Shown: in pieces, positions 35,444 through 44,612 of the stretch | Layout: each line of letters opens with the position of its first letter | Position numbering within the stretch: position 1 is the first letter of the stretch | From: SAR86 cluster bacterium | GTDB lineage: Bacteria > Pseudomonadota > Gammaproteobacteria > Magnimaribacterales > D2472 | Assembly: GCA_023703615.1 (NCBI GenBank) | Contig: CP097971.1 | Span: 460,315-524,314, forward strand | Length of the DNA stretch: 64,000 nucleotides | Direction: 5' to 3' | Program-made: the position numbers and the translations under genes | The notes under the pieces: generated by a model | Databases searched by the model: none | Told to the model about the DNA's origin: nothing | What the model saw: the letters and a program-made list of their open reading frames with translations, nothing else

Positions 35444-36592
35444 ATGAAAACTATATTAATAAACCAATTGAGTGATTCTTTTGATAAATTTTTAATAGTT
35501 ACTCAAAATAATGGTGATATTAAAAAAAATACAGTCTCAGATGTATCAAGCTTATATGAACAGAAAGATATTGAAAAAATTTTTTATTCAATACCGTCCA
35601 ATTATATTACTGCCTATCCTTTTAACTTTAATGAAAAAATTTCAAAACAAATAAATATTGCTAATTTTGTTACCGAAATCGATTCTTTTGTTATAGAAGA
35701 CATTTCTAATTGTGAATTTTTATTCTTCAACTCTATTGGCTTTGTTATTGATAAATCTATTTTAAATAAAATTAATAATCTTTTATCTAAGTTTTCATCA
35801 GATATTCAGTTATTACCTGAATTTTTCTTATCTCCTTATCAAGGAAAAGATGCAATCATTGAATTTGAAGAAAAATATATCTTCACTTTTGCAGATGGAA
35901 CGGGGTCGGCTGCTGATGAAAAGTCCTTAGATCAATATTTAGATATAATACTAAACAATAATCCAGGTTTTAATCCTCTTATATGTTCTGATAAGAAACT
36001 TTTGAAAAATAGATTTGAATCTGAGAACTTAAAATCTTTATATAACATAGAAAATTTTTTTAAGTTCAACTCATCTTCCTTGCCTAATTTTTTTAAATTA
36101 CAACTATCATTTGAACTTGTAAAAGAGAAGTTAAACTTTACCAAAAATCAACTAATAGTTGCCACTTTATCTCTTCTTATTACACTATCAATACCTAGCG
36201 CTATTATTGCTATTAGTAATAACTATGCCAAAACTTATAATGAAGAAACTTTCAATATTTTTAAATCTTTGGACAAAAATGTTAAACGCGTAGTTAATCC
36301 TAAAGGACAAATTGATGAGCTCATCGGCAATATAAATACAAAACCTGTTGGTGAATATGAAATTCCTAATTTGAATATTATTGACAGATTGGGATCTCAA
36401 TTTATAGATGAAATTGAAATAAACATAATAGAATCAAATGCAAAAATACAAATTAACGCTATGGCATATCTACAATTTGAAGCATTAAAAAATACATCTC
36501 CAAGATTGGGTATTTTTATTTTAGAAGATAATACAACGATTCAAAATAATAAAGTTTCTGGTTCTATTAAAGTGAGTTTTTCAAATGATTGA
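35444..36592 (+). CDS. gspL: Type II secretion system protein GspL
   Basis: The 382-residue protein has a cytoplasmic actin-like N-terminal half that would bind GspE, one transmembrane segment around residues 230-260, and a periplasmic ferredoxin-like C-terminal domain ending SGSIKVSFSND. Sequence conservation is low, as is usual in this family. Position directly after gspK (stop and start adjacent) and before gspM supports the call. Confidence 0.85.
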   Translation: MKTILINQLSDSFDKFLIVTQNNGDIKKNTVSDVSSLYEQKDIEKIFYSIPSNYITAYPFNFNEKISKQINIANFVTEIDSFVIEDISNCEFLFFNSIGFVIDKSILNKINNLLSKFSSDIQLLPEFFLSPYQGKDAIIEFEEKYIFTFADGTGSAADEKSLDQYLDIILNNNPGFNPLICSDKKLLKNRFESENLKSLYNIENFFKFNSSSLPNFFKLQLSFELVKEKLNFTKNQLIVATLSLLITLSIPSAIIAISNNYAKTYNEETFNIFKSLDKNVKRVVNPKGQIDELIGNINTKPVGEYEIPNLNIIDRLGSQFIDEIEINIIESNAKIQINAMAYLQFEALKNTSPRLGIFILEDNTTIQNNKVSGSIKVSFSND

Positions 36593-37037
36593 TTTTATAA
36601 ATAATCTTAATAGTAGAGAAAAAAAATTATTACTTGCAGTTTCAGCATTAATATTTTTTATTATATTTTGGATGATTATTAGTAACTTGTTTGGTGAATT
36701 TAAAATTTCAAAACAGAATCTTAATAAATCTAAAAGCGACTATGAGTATGTTTATAAAAAAGCAAATATGTTGAAAAAAACTTATCTAAGCAATAACCTT
36801 GAACTAGATCTATTTTTACAAAGTTTAAATAAGGATGCTGAAATATTTGATATTAAAAACCTTGCAATAAAAGAAATAGAGAATGGGTTAAGTTTGCAGT
36901 TTCAGGCCGAAAATAGAAATAGGGCAATTGAGTATGTAGTCTTTGTTACAAATAATAATTACCTCCAACCTTCAAAATTAAATATTAAAAAGGGCAATGA
37001 TATTTATAATGTCGTTTTTGAAATAATTCAGTCCTGA
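36585..37037 (+). CDS. gspM: Type II secretion system protein GspM
   Basis: The 150-residue protein starts MIDFINNLNSREKKLLLAV, the usual cytoplasmic start of GspM, followed by a transmembrane segment (about 16-32) and a small periplasmic ferredoxin-like domain. It stabilises GspL. It is the last gene of the operon; no gspN is present. It overlaps the end of the convergent ppx gene by 10 bases. Confidence 0.87.
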   Translation: MIDFINNLNSREKKLLLAVSALIFFIIFWMIISNLFGEFKISKQNLNKSKSDYEYVYKKANMLKKTYLSNNLELDLFLQSLNKDAEIFDIKNLAIKEIENGLSLQFQAENRNRAIEYVVFVTNNNYLQPSKLNIKKGNDIYNVVFEIIQS

Positions 37038-37888
37038 TAAATAGTTATTTTCTTCGAGTAAAGTTCATGAAAAGTTTTTACTGCAATTGAATCAGACACT
37101 CCCCATTTTGTTGCTCTAATTTTCTTAATACCTAATTTATTTACAATTAATTTATAGATTTCAAGAGCATAATCTATTACATCTGCTCTATCCATTGCAA
37201 AATTATATAAATCTATCTTTTCTTGAAAATCTTTTAACTTTAACTGATTAAGGTTTTCGATAAATTGTTTAGATGACATCTTTTTTGTGTTATTAATATT
37301 TAAAAATGTTCTTATATTTCCACCTAAGCCCATTAAAGTTGTTATATTTTTTTGATTCACTAGCCATTTTGATAATCGATCCCATTCTTCTTTTGTATCA
37401 CTTCTGGTCATATTTCTTACTGCACCAAGTTGGAAAGATTGGATAATATGTTTTTTGTTTTGGAAAATATATAACTCAGTGCTCCCACCTCCAACATCAA
37501 CGTAAATTCTATTTTTACTATCTTGCGCCCTTGGATGAAAGCGTATTAATTTTGCTTCTTCAAGGCCAGATATAATTCTTATTGGATGATTAATTTTATT
37601 CTCAACATACCTTCTTGCTTTTTCTGAATTTTCAGAATCTCTAAATGCACTCGTTGCAACAATTTCATACATTTTTATATCATTTTTTTCAAATTCTTTC
37701 TGATAGTTCAAAAGAGCATTAACTAGTTCTTCAAGAATAGTCTCTGAGAGATGCCCATCTTTGAATACATCTGATCCTAATCTAATCGGGGTTCTAACTC
37801 CGTCAATAAATTCTATGGAAGTTGGACTTGTATTAAAAATTTTAGATTTAATCGCATTGGTGCCTATATCAATTGAAGCAATTTTCAT
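37028..37888 (-). CDS. ppx: Exopolyphosphatase, Ppx/GppA family
   Basis: The 286-residue cytoplasmic protein has the actin-like ASKHA fold of Ppx/GppA: IASIDIGTNAIKSKIF at the start, VATSAFRDSEN, VDVGGGSTELYIF and LMGLGGNIRTF. It contains only the two catalytic domains, without the C-terminal HD-like domain of E. coli Ppx. It degrades polyphosphate or acts on pppGpp. Its start overlaps the stop of ppk2 by 4 bases, so synthesis and breakdown of polyphosphate are encoded as one unit, and a decayed copy of the pair lies at 48093-48353. Confidence 0.9.
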   Translation of the reverse strand: MKIASIDIGTNAIKSKIFNTSPTSIEFIDGVRTPIRLGSDVFKDGHLSETILEELVNALLNYQKEFEKNDIKMYEIVATSAFRDSENSEKARRYVENKINHPIRIISGLEEAKLIRFHPRAQDSKNRIYVDVGGGSTELYIFQNKKHIIQSFQLGAVRNMTRSDTKEEWDRLSKWLVNQKNITTLMGLGGNIRTFLNINNTKKMSSKQFIENLNQLKLKDFQEKIDLYNFAMDRADVIDYALEIYKLIVNKLGIKKIRATKWGVSDSIAVKTFHELYSKKITIYQD

Positions 37889-38724
37889 GAATCATCACTA
37901 TATTTACTTATAACCATGAATTGGTCATATGAAAGATTATCAAATCTTATACCTTCTAAATTTGTAGAATAATTATTGAGCGATTTTGACCATTTTGTTG
38001 GTTTAAGTATTTTTTTGCCTTCATAATCTGTTTTAATCAACAGATATCTGAGTGATGTTAATCTAGCTATCATTTTGTTATTTGAGTTGATAGAGACCCA
38101 AGGATTATTTTCAGTACCCGTCTTATCAAACATTTGTTCTTTGTAAAGCGTGAATGCATTCCATTTAGTAATAATCTTTTCATCATTTTTTGAGAGTTTC
38201 CAGTATTTTAGTTCCGAGTTCTTTCTTGCCTTCATTCTTATTTCTTGTTGATTTTTTGATAAAGAAAAATAAAATTTTGTTAATTCAACACCATTCTTCA
38301 ATTGTTTCTCTTCCCAATTATTAACCTTTTTCATAAATGATCTATATTGATGTTCATTACAATAACCCATTATTGGTTCTGTAATTGCGCGTGTATACCA
38401 AGAACGATCCAGGAATGAAATTTCACCTTTTTCAGGCAACGCTTTTTCCCATCTTTGGAACCAATGAGAAGATTCCCATTTGGTTGGAATACCAAGCTGA
38501 ACATAGTTAAAATGCTGTGGTCTTAAATATTCAGAAAAAAATCTAATTGCAGTGCTCTTACCAGCTGTATCTCTCCCTTCAAAAATAATACATATCTTCC
38601 TATTATTTTTAATAACATCTTCTTGTAGCTTCAACAATTCAATTCTTAATCTTCTTTTTTCACGATCATAGGCTTTAGCATCTAACCTTTTGTATTCACT
38701 TTGGTCCAAAGAGATAAGAGTCAT
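37885..38724 (-). CDS. ppk2: Polyphosphate kinase 2 (PPK2 family)
   Basis: The 279-residue enzyme has Walker A EGRDTAGKS (residues 49-57), followed by the PPK2 pattern PKW/TKWESSHWFQRWEKALP, and the Walker B/lid block FLDRSWYTRA with EPIMGYC. The single-domain length is typical of class I PPK2, which transfers phosphate between polyphosphate and nucleoside diphosphates. It leads the ppk2-ppx unit, divergent from phoB. Confidence 0.93.
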   Translation of the reverse strand: MTLISLDQSEYKRLDAKAYDREKRRLRIELLKLQEDVIKNNRKICIIFEGRDTAGKSTAIRFFSEYLRPQHFNYVQLGIPTKWESSHWFQRWEKALPEKGEISFLDRSWYTRAITEPIMGYCNEHQYRSFMKKVNNWEEKQLKNGVELTKFYFSLSKNQQEIRMKARKNSELKYWKLSKNDEKIITKWNAFTLYKEQMFDKTGTENNPWVSINSNNKMIARLTSLRYLLIKTDYEGKKILKPTKWSKSLNNYSTNLEGIRFDNLSYDQFMVISKYSDDS

Positions 38725-38802
38725 AATTTAATATTTAATAATTGGTAAAGCATATATTTTACTACTCTATAACAAAATATTACTATAAAGTCTCAATTAA
38801 AT

Positions 38803-38880
38803 ATGAAAGGGTACTGGAGAAATGAATCTGCAACTAAAGATATAATAAATGATTAGAGTAGATTCAATTCTGGTGATCTA
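38803..38880 (+). pseudogene. Small remnant of an AMP-forming acyl-CoA ligase
   Basis: In one frame this stretch reads MKGYWRNESATKDIIND, a stop codon, then SRFNSGDLK. That matches the conserved ligase region seen in the intact gene at 25936 (CYWKNPEATSECMNDDGW then KTGDLG) at the right spacing. The rest of the gene is gone. It sits alone in the 269-base gap between ppk2 and phoB; the remainder of that gap is A/T-rich, with two copies of ATATTTACTT (38910-38919 and 38927-38936). Confidence 0.5.
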
Positions 38881-38993
38881 AAAAATCTGATAAACCAACA
38901 CTTAGAAAAATATTTACTTATAATAAATATTTACTTTCAAAAAGATAAAAAAAGAGTGAAAATATATATATATTTTAATTTTAATTTTTTTAT

Positions 38994-39689
38994 ATGAGCA
39001 ATCACATTCTTGTTATAGAAGATGAGCCAGACATTCTTAAAAACCTTGAATATAATTTAAGCCGTGAGGGATTTAAAGTATCTTCTGCGTCTTCTTTGTC
39101 TGATGCCGAAAAAAAATTACAGAATAATAATGATTTCTCTTTATTACTTTTAGATTTAATGTTGCCTGATGGATCTGGTTTAGATTTATGTAAAAAAATA
39201 AAAGGAAATCCTAAAACAGAATCAATCCCAATTATCATATTAACTGCAAAAGATGATGAGGTTGATAGGGTTGTTGGCTTTGAACTAGGTGCTGATGATT
39301 ATGTAACTAAGCCTTTTAGTGTAAGAGAATTAATTCTAAGAGTTAAAGCAGTTCTAAAACGTGGCAGTAAAAAAAGTGACGTGGTTGAAGTGGAAAGACA
39401 ATTCGGCGAATTAAAAATTGATGTTGAATCTCACGAAGTTGAAGTTAATAATGATCAAATAGATTTAACAGCTTTAGAGTTTAGATTGTTGAGACAACTT
39501 GTTGATAGAAGAGGAAGAGTTCAATCTAGAGATCAGTTGCTTAGTGACGTTTGGGGTTACAGCTCTGAAGTTACAACAAGGACTGTTGATACTCACATAA
39601 AAAGATTAAGAGAGAAGCTTGGCTCAATGGGTAAATATGTTCAAACAATTAGAGGCGTCGGCTATAAATTTTCAAGATCACCGGACTAG
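38994..39689 (+). CDS. phoB: Phosphate regulon response regulator PhoB
   Basis: The 231-residue protein has a receiver domain with phospho-acceptor Asp54 in LLLLDLMLPDGSG, a switch threonine in ILTAKDDE, and Lys in YVTKPFSVREL. The OmpR/PhoB winged-helix C-terminal domain contains LTALEFRLLRQLVDRRGRVQ and VDTHIKRLREKLG. Genes nearby for phosphate transport, phytase and polyphosphate support PhoB among OmpR-family regulators. The kinase gene follows after 4 bases. No Shine-Dalgarno sequence is visible upstream. Confidence 0.9.
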   Translation: MSNHILVIEDEPDILKNLEYNLSREGFKVSSASSLSDAEKKLQNNNDFSLLLLDLMLPDGSGLDLCKKIKGNPKTESIPIIILTAKDDEVDRVVGFELGADDYVTKPFSVRELILRVKAVLKRGSKKSDVVEVERQFGELKIDVESHEVEVNNDQIDLTALEFRLLRQLVDRRGRVQSRDQLLSDVWGYSSEVTTRTVDTHIKRLREKLGSMGKYVQTIRGVGYKFSRSPD

Positions 39690-39693
39690 ATAA

Positions 39694-41463
39694 ATGGGAA
39701 TAGGATCCCGATTATTTTTAATTATCTTTATATCCCTAGGATTAGGTATTTTTGTTTCATATATTATTGCCGAAAGAGATATCACTGATACATTCCAAAA
39801 GCACATTATTAATGAGTTACAAAATCAGGCCTCGCTTCTTGTAGAAGTTGTTGATGAAGTTGATTCTATTGGGGATCTTAATGAAGCTGACTCTTTAGCT
39901 GACAGATTGGGAAGTGCATCAAATTCTAGAGTAACACTGATATTATCTGATGGAAATGTAATTGGTGACTCAGACGTTGACACTCAAAATATTAATGACA
40001 TGGATAATCATGCTAATAGACCTGAGGTTCAAGACGCTTTTTTAAAAGGAAGAGGCTGGTCAATTCGTTATAGCGATACCGTAAAACAACAGCAGATGTA
40101 TTACGCTATTTTGGATAATAATAACGTGAGTCCAAATGTTATTAGAATAGCAGTTCCCTATGTGAATGTTAATTCTGTAATAGGAAGTTTAAATCTTTCT
40201 ATAATTTTAATTGCTTTAGTTGCTTTTATTGTTACATCAATAGCATCTGGTATAGCCGCAAACTATGCCTATAGAAGTATTGCAGATTTAGCTTATGCAA
40301 CTTCAAAAATTGCAGATGGTGATGGAAAGGCAAAAAAGAAAGATTTAAAAGCACTTCCTACTGAGAGGACTGATGAATTTGGCAACGTTGCCCAAAGTGT
40401 TTCACAAATCTCAGAAGAGCTTAAATCTAAAATAAATTTAATCGCCAAACAAAGAGACCAGTTTGGCTCAGTCTTAGATGATTTAGGAGAGGGTATTATA
40501 GTTGCTGATATAGATGGCAAAATCACATATGAAAATGAACAAGTGTCATTGATATTAAATAAAAATGAATCAGTTGGAAAAAAAATTACTGACCTTAATA
40601 TCAAATCACTTAATTATTTATTTAAAAGGGCAAAAAAGAAAAAAAGAGCCGATATTGAATTTGAAATCGAGCTAAAGGATAGGAGTACTAGGTGGGTCCT
40701 TGCAACAATAAATCAATCTAAAACTACAAAAGAATTTATTTTGGTTGTTCACGATATTACTCAACTTAGAAGATTTAGCTCTATGAGAAGAGATTTTATA
40801 TCAAATGTGTCTCATGAATTAAGAACGCCTGTAAGTGTTATCATGGCAAATTCTGAAACTCTCGTCGATGGAGCTCTTGAAGACAAAAAACAGGCAAAAG
40901 TCTTTGCAAAAGCTATTTTGCATAACTCTGAAAGACTTAGCGATATGGTATCTTCTTTACTTGATTTATCTAGAATTGATTATGGAGAGCTAAAATTTAA
41001 TATTGAAGAACTTCTCATAAACGAACATATTGATAAAGCTATAAATTCTCTTAAAAATCTTGGTAAAAGAAAAAATATATCTATCAAGTGCTCTTGTTCT
41101 AAAGGAAAAATAGTTTTAGCAGATAAAAATGCTCTTGAAAGAATCTTAAACAACTTAATTGAAAATGCGTTTAAGTATTCTGAATCTGAATCAACAATTC
41201 ATGTCTCTACAAAAAAAATTAAAGATCATTTAGAAATAAGTGTAAAAGATAGCGGAAGAGGTATTCCTGAACAAGAGCATGATTTTATATTTGATAGGTT
41301 TTATAGAACAGCTGAAGCCAGAGCAATTGAGGAAAAAGGAAGTGGTCTCGGTCTTGCTATTGTAAAAAATCTTGTAAATAATTTAAATGGTGAGGTTGGT
41401 ATAAGAAATGTAAAACCTCAGGGGTCAAACTTTTGGTTTACCTTACCTTTGACAACTTCATAA
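39694..41463 (+). CDS. phoR: Phosphate regulon sensor histidine kinase PhoR
   Basis: The 589-residue kinase has an N-terminal transmembrane segment (about 6-25), a periplasmic sensor region, a second segment (about 165-190), a HAMP linker, a PAS domain (about 250-350), the dimerisation box FISNVSHELRTPVSVI with His374, and the ATPase boxes NLIENAFKYSESES, DSGRGIP and GSGLGLAIVKNL. Unlike E. coli PhoR, which lacks a large periplasmic domain, this one has about 140 periplasmic residues, a layout closer to Bacillus PhoR. It should control PhoB. Its stop abuts the direct repeats at 41465. Confidence 0.9.
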   Translation: MGIGSRLFLIIFISLGLGIFVSYIIAERDITDTFQKHIINELQNQASLLVEVVDEVDSIGDLNEADSLADRLGSASNSRVTLILSDGNVIGDSDVDTQNINDMDNHANRPEVQDAFLKGRGWSIRYSDTVKQQQMYYAILDNNNVSPNVIRIAVPYVNVNSVIGSLNLSIILIALVAFIVTSIASGIAANYAYRSIADLAYATSKIADGDGKAKKKDLKALPTERTDEFGNVAQSVSQISEELKSKINLIAKQRDQFGSVLDDLGEGIIVADIDGKITYENEQVSLILNKNESVGKKITDLNIKSLNYLFKRAKKKKRADIEFEIELKDRSTRWVLATINQSKTTKEFILVVHDITQLRRFSSMRRDFISNVSHELRTPVSVIMANSETLVDGALEDKKQAKVFAKAILHNSERLSDMVSSLLDLSRIDYGELKFNIEELLINEHIDKAINSLKNLGKRKNISIKCSCSKGKIVLADKNALERILNNLIENAFKYSESESTIHVSTKKIKDHLEISVKDSGRGIPEQEHDFIFDRFYRTAEARAIEEKGSGLGLAIVKNLVNNLNGEVGIRNVKPQGSNFWFTLPLTTS

Positions 41464-41464
41464 C

Positions 41465-41500
41465 TTTGTAACAAACTTGAAATATTTTGTAACAAACTTG
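41465..41500 (+). promoter_or_regulatory. Direct-repeat operator, probable Pho box
   Basis: Two perfect copies of TTTGTAACAAACTTG (41465-41479 and 41486-41500) lie 21 bases apart, immediately after phoR and about 80 bases before the lipoprotein start. Two-turn spacing on one DNA face and the unit TGTAACA, which also occurs at 50217-50234, suggest PhoB binding. Confidence 0.55.
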
Positions 41501-41582
41501 TTTGTTTAATTTACATTAAGTTCAATCTACAGTAACCCAAATAGATTTAAATATAAACATGAAATCCTGGGAGGGACTTATT

Positions 41583-44573
41583 ATGTTTTTTAATTCTTTC
41601 AAAAAAACTACTTTAATTTTATCAACATTTATACTCGTATCTTGTGGAGGTGGCGGAGATACGTCTATTGCTTCACCTGGAGAGTTAGGTTCATTAAGTG
41701 ATCCAACAGGTGGAACTTCTGGAACAGGAGGTGTAGGTAGCACTGTGCTTACAGGCTCATGTCCCGAATCATCTTTTATTTCAAATGGTACACCTGTAGC
41801 AGGTAATACCGTTTGTGCAATTACAGGTCCTATAACAGGAGAGCTAACACTAACAAATGATGTAATGTACAGAATGCTCAATAAAGTTGATGTTGGTATA
41901 GATATGGGTGGTGATGGCACTAAATCTGGTGGTGCATCTGGAACATTAACTATTCCAGCTGGCGTTGTAATAATGGGTAGAACATCAAACGATTATTTAG
42001 TTGTTAATAGAGGATCAAAAATTATTGCTAACGGTACACGTTCAAATCCGATTAGATTTACCCACAATTCTGCTATAGAAGGAACAGTTGGTCAAAATGA
42101 AAGAGGTTTATGGGGTGGTATTGTAATTCTTGGAAAAGCTCCAATTAACAAGTGTTCAAATGTTCTTAGAGGAACAGCTGGTTGCGAAAGAGTTGTAGAA
42201 GGCTCAAATGCGCTAATGGGTGGAGCAACTTCTGATGACAATTCTGGGAAGTTAAATTTTGTTAGAGTTGAATATGCTGGATATGAGATTTTTCCAGGTA
42301 ATGAGCTTAATGGTATAACTTTTGGTGGTGTAGGTTCAGGAACTGAAGTTGATTATATTCAAGTACATAACAATCAAGATGATTGTGTTGAGTTCTTTGG
42401 CGGTACAGTTAATGCTAAGCATTTAATCTGTACAGGTGCTGGTGATGATAACCTAGATATTGACTGGGGTTACCAAGGTAAAATGCAATTTGTTGTTGTC
42501 AAGCAATCAAGTAATGTAGGTGATCATATTGTTGAATCAGATAATACTAATTCAGATTCTTCTGTTGGTTATTTAACAGAACCAAGGTCAAGACCAATGG
42601 TAGCTAACTTTACGTTTATTTCTCAAGGAATTGATGAGCCATTAAAATATAAAGAAGGTGTTTCTGGTGTATATATTAACGGTATTGTAGTTAATCTGAA
42701 TTCGGCAAACTTAGTCGAGGCAACAAATCAAGAAACTATTCAAGATGGCGCTCTGACTCCTAAACTACAGCATCATAGTGTCTTTATGGATTCTGCTGGT
42801 GACACATCTCCATTTAAATATTCAGAACCTCCACTTAAAGATGGAACCGAAGTTGCCGCTACAGCTACAGCTGCAGAAGTAGAAGCATCTTTAACATCTA
42901 GAGCTACTGATCTTGTGCTAGGTACAAATACTTTAGTATCTGGAATGTTTTTAGGTGATGCAGAGTCAGCTGTTGTTTCTGCTTTTAATGGGTCAAAAAC
43001 TCCTGGAATGTGTGAGGTAGGTGTTCACACAAAAGGTACAGCTACAACATTGTGTCCAAGTGTAGATGGTCCTGATGATAAGGGTAACTATGCTTATGCA
43101 GTCGATACATGGTTTTCTGCTACAGATTATATAGGTGCATTTTCACCAGGTTCTGATACTGAGAACAGCTGGGCATCTGGCTGGACTATAGGTGTATTTG
43201 AAGCGCCTGAATGTCCTGAAGGTACCCTTGAATCAGAAGTAATGTTAGGTAAAAAAGTATGTAGTTTATCTGGAGCAGTTACATCAAACTTAACTCTTGT
43301 AGCTGGAAACTACTATAAATTAGATGGAAAAGTTGCAGTTGGAAAAGATATGGGTGCAGACGGAACAGCATCTGGTGGTGTTAGTGCTACATTAACGATA
43401 GAGCCAGGTGTAACAGTTTTTGGTGAGTCAGGAAACGACTATTTAGTTGTTATGAGAGGCTCAGATATCCACGCTGTTGGAACTTCTTCAGCTCCAATTA
43501 TTATGACTGGTCGTCAAGATATTCTTGGCGAAGCAGATATAATTAATACAAGAGGTTTATGGGGCGGATTGGTAATTTTAGGCCAATCACCTATAAACAA
43601 ATGTTCTTTCTCAACCGCAGGTTCAGCAACTTCAGCTGGTACAAGAGTTAGTCCTTGTGAAAAAGAAGTTGAAGGTTCAGCTGGTGATATTATGGGTGGT
43701 GAAAGTCCAAATGACAGCAGTGGATCACTAAAATATGTCAGGGTTCAATATGCTGGATATGAAGTATTTCCAGGAAATGAGCTTAATGGAATTACCTTTG
43801 GTGGAGTTGGTAACGGCACACTAGTTGATTACATCCAAGTCCATAATAACCAAGATGACTGTGTTGAGTTCTTTGGTGGCACAGTTGACGTGAAACGTTT
43901 AATTTGTACAGGTGCCGGAGACGATAATCTAGATATTGACTGGGGTTATCAAGGCAGATTACAGTACGTTTTAGTTCAACAAACTGACGGAGTTGGTGAT
44001 CACATAGTTGAATCTGATAACACTAATGCTGATAAAGCAGTCGGATACTTAACAGAACCTAGATCTAACCCTATTGTTTCAAACTTCACATTCTTAAGTA
44101 GTGGTAAAGATGATGTCTTCAAATTAAAAGAAGGTGTTTCTGGTCAATACTATAATGGTGTGGCTGTTGTAAAAGACGGATCTACAAATTGTATTGAAAC
44201 CACTTATGCTGAAACTGCTGACGACGGTGCAGTTACTCCGCATTTTTCCATGAACTCTGTTGCAATGCAGTGTAATGGTTTTGTTAAAACTGATGCATCT
44301 GAAGGTGGAGCTACTGTAGCTGAAATTGAAGCTATTGTGAGAGAAGGCACTAACAACTTATACGGTGCAAATTCTGGAGGTGGTTCTTATACAAATACAC
44401 TCAGTGGTCCGGTAAATGGCTCAGCAGAAACTGCTGCCACTGTTACTGCGATTCCTGATATTTACAATGCAGATACTTTCTTTGACACTACTGATTATAT
44501 TGGTGCTGTCAAAAATTCTACAGATAATTGGTATAAAAACTGGACAATTTCTGGAACTATAGACGTCCAATAA
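41583..44573 (+). CDS. Large lipoprotein with two tandem beta-helix-like repeats, paired with a TonB receptor
   Basis: I start at ATG 41583 (996 residues) because GGGAGGG (41569-41575) sits 7 bases upstream. This gives a standard lipoprotein signal with lipobox LVSC and poly-Gly. The protein is two homologous halves of nearly 500 residues: SNDYLVVNRGSKI/SGNDYLVVMRGSDI, VEYAGYEVF-type strands, and an identical NELNGITFGGVG and QVHNNQDDCVEFFGGTV in each. Repeated short strands and Gly/Asp turns suggest parallel beta-helices. It is likely surface-exposed. The TonB receptor 39 bases downstream and the operator upstream point to phosphorus-linked capture, but the ligand is unknown. Confidence 0.75.
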   Translation: MFFNSFKKTTLILSTFILVSCGGGGDTSIASPGELGSLSDPTGGTSGTGGVGSTVLTGSCPESSFISNGTPVAGNTVCAITGPITGELTLTNDVMYRMLNKVDVGIDMGGDGTKSGGASGTLTIPAGVVIMGRTSNDYLVVNRGSKIIANGTRSNPIRFTHNSAIEGTVGQNERGLWGGIVILGKAPINKCSNVLRGTAGCERVVEGSNALMGGATSDDNSGKLNFVRVEYAGYEIFPGNELNGITFGGVGSGTEVDYIQVHNNQDDCVEFFGGTVNAKHLICTGAGDDNLDIDWGYQGKMQFVVVKQSSNVGDHIVESDNTNSDSSVGYLTEPRSRPMVANFTFISQGIDEPLKYKEGVSGVYINGIVVNLNSANLVEATNQETIQDGALTPKLQHHSVFMDSAGDTSPFKYSEPPLKDGTEVAATATAAEVEASLTSRATDLVLGTNTLVSGMFLGDAESAVVSAFNGSKTPGMCEVGVHTKGTATTLCPSVDGPDDKGNYAYAVDTWFSATDYIGAFSPGSDTENSWASGWTIGVFEAPECPEGTLESEVMLGKKVCSLSGAVTSNLTLVAGNYYKLDGKVAVGKDMGADGTASGGVSATLTIEPGVTVFGESGNDYLVVMRGSDIHAVGTSSAPIIMTGRQDILGEADIINTRGLWGGLVILGQSPINKCSFSTAGSATSAGTRVSPCEKEVEGSAGDIMGGESPNDSSGSLKYVRVQYAGYEVFPGNELNGITFGGVGNGTLVDYIQVHNNQDDCVEFFGGTVDVKRLICTGAGDDNLDIDWGYQGRLQYVLVQQTDGVGDHIVESDNTNADKAVGYLTEPRSNPIVSNFTFLSSGKDDVFKLKEGVSGQYYNGVAVVKDGSTNCIETTYAETADDGAVTPHFSMNSVAMQCNGFVKTDASEGGATVAEIEAIVREGTNNLYGANSGGGSYTNTLSGPVNGSAETAATVTAIPDIYNADTFFDTTDYIGAVKNSTDNWYKNWTISGTIDVQ

Positions 44574-44612
44574 ATAAGAGTGATAACAATTAAATTTTTA
44601 TTGGAGAAACAA

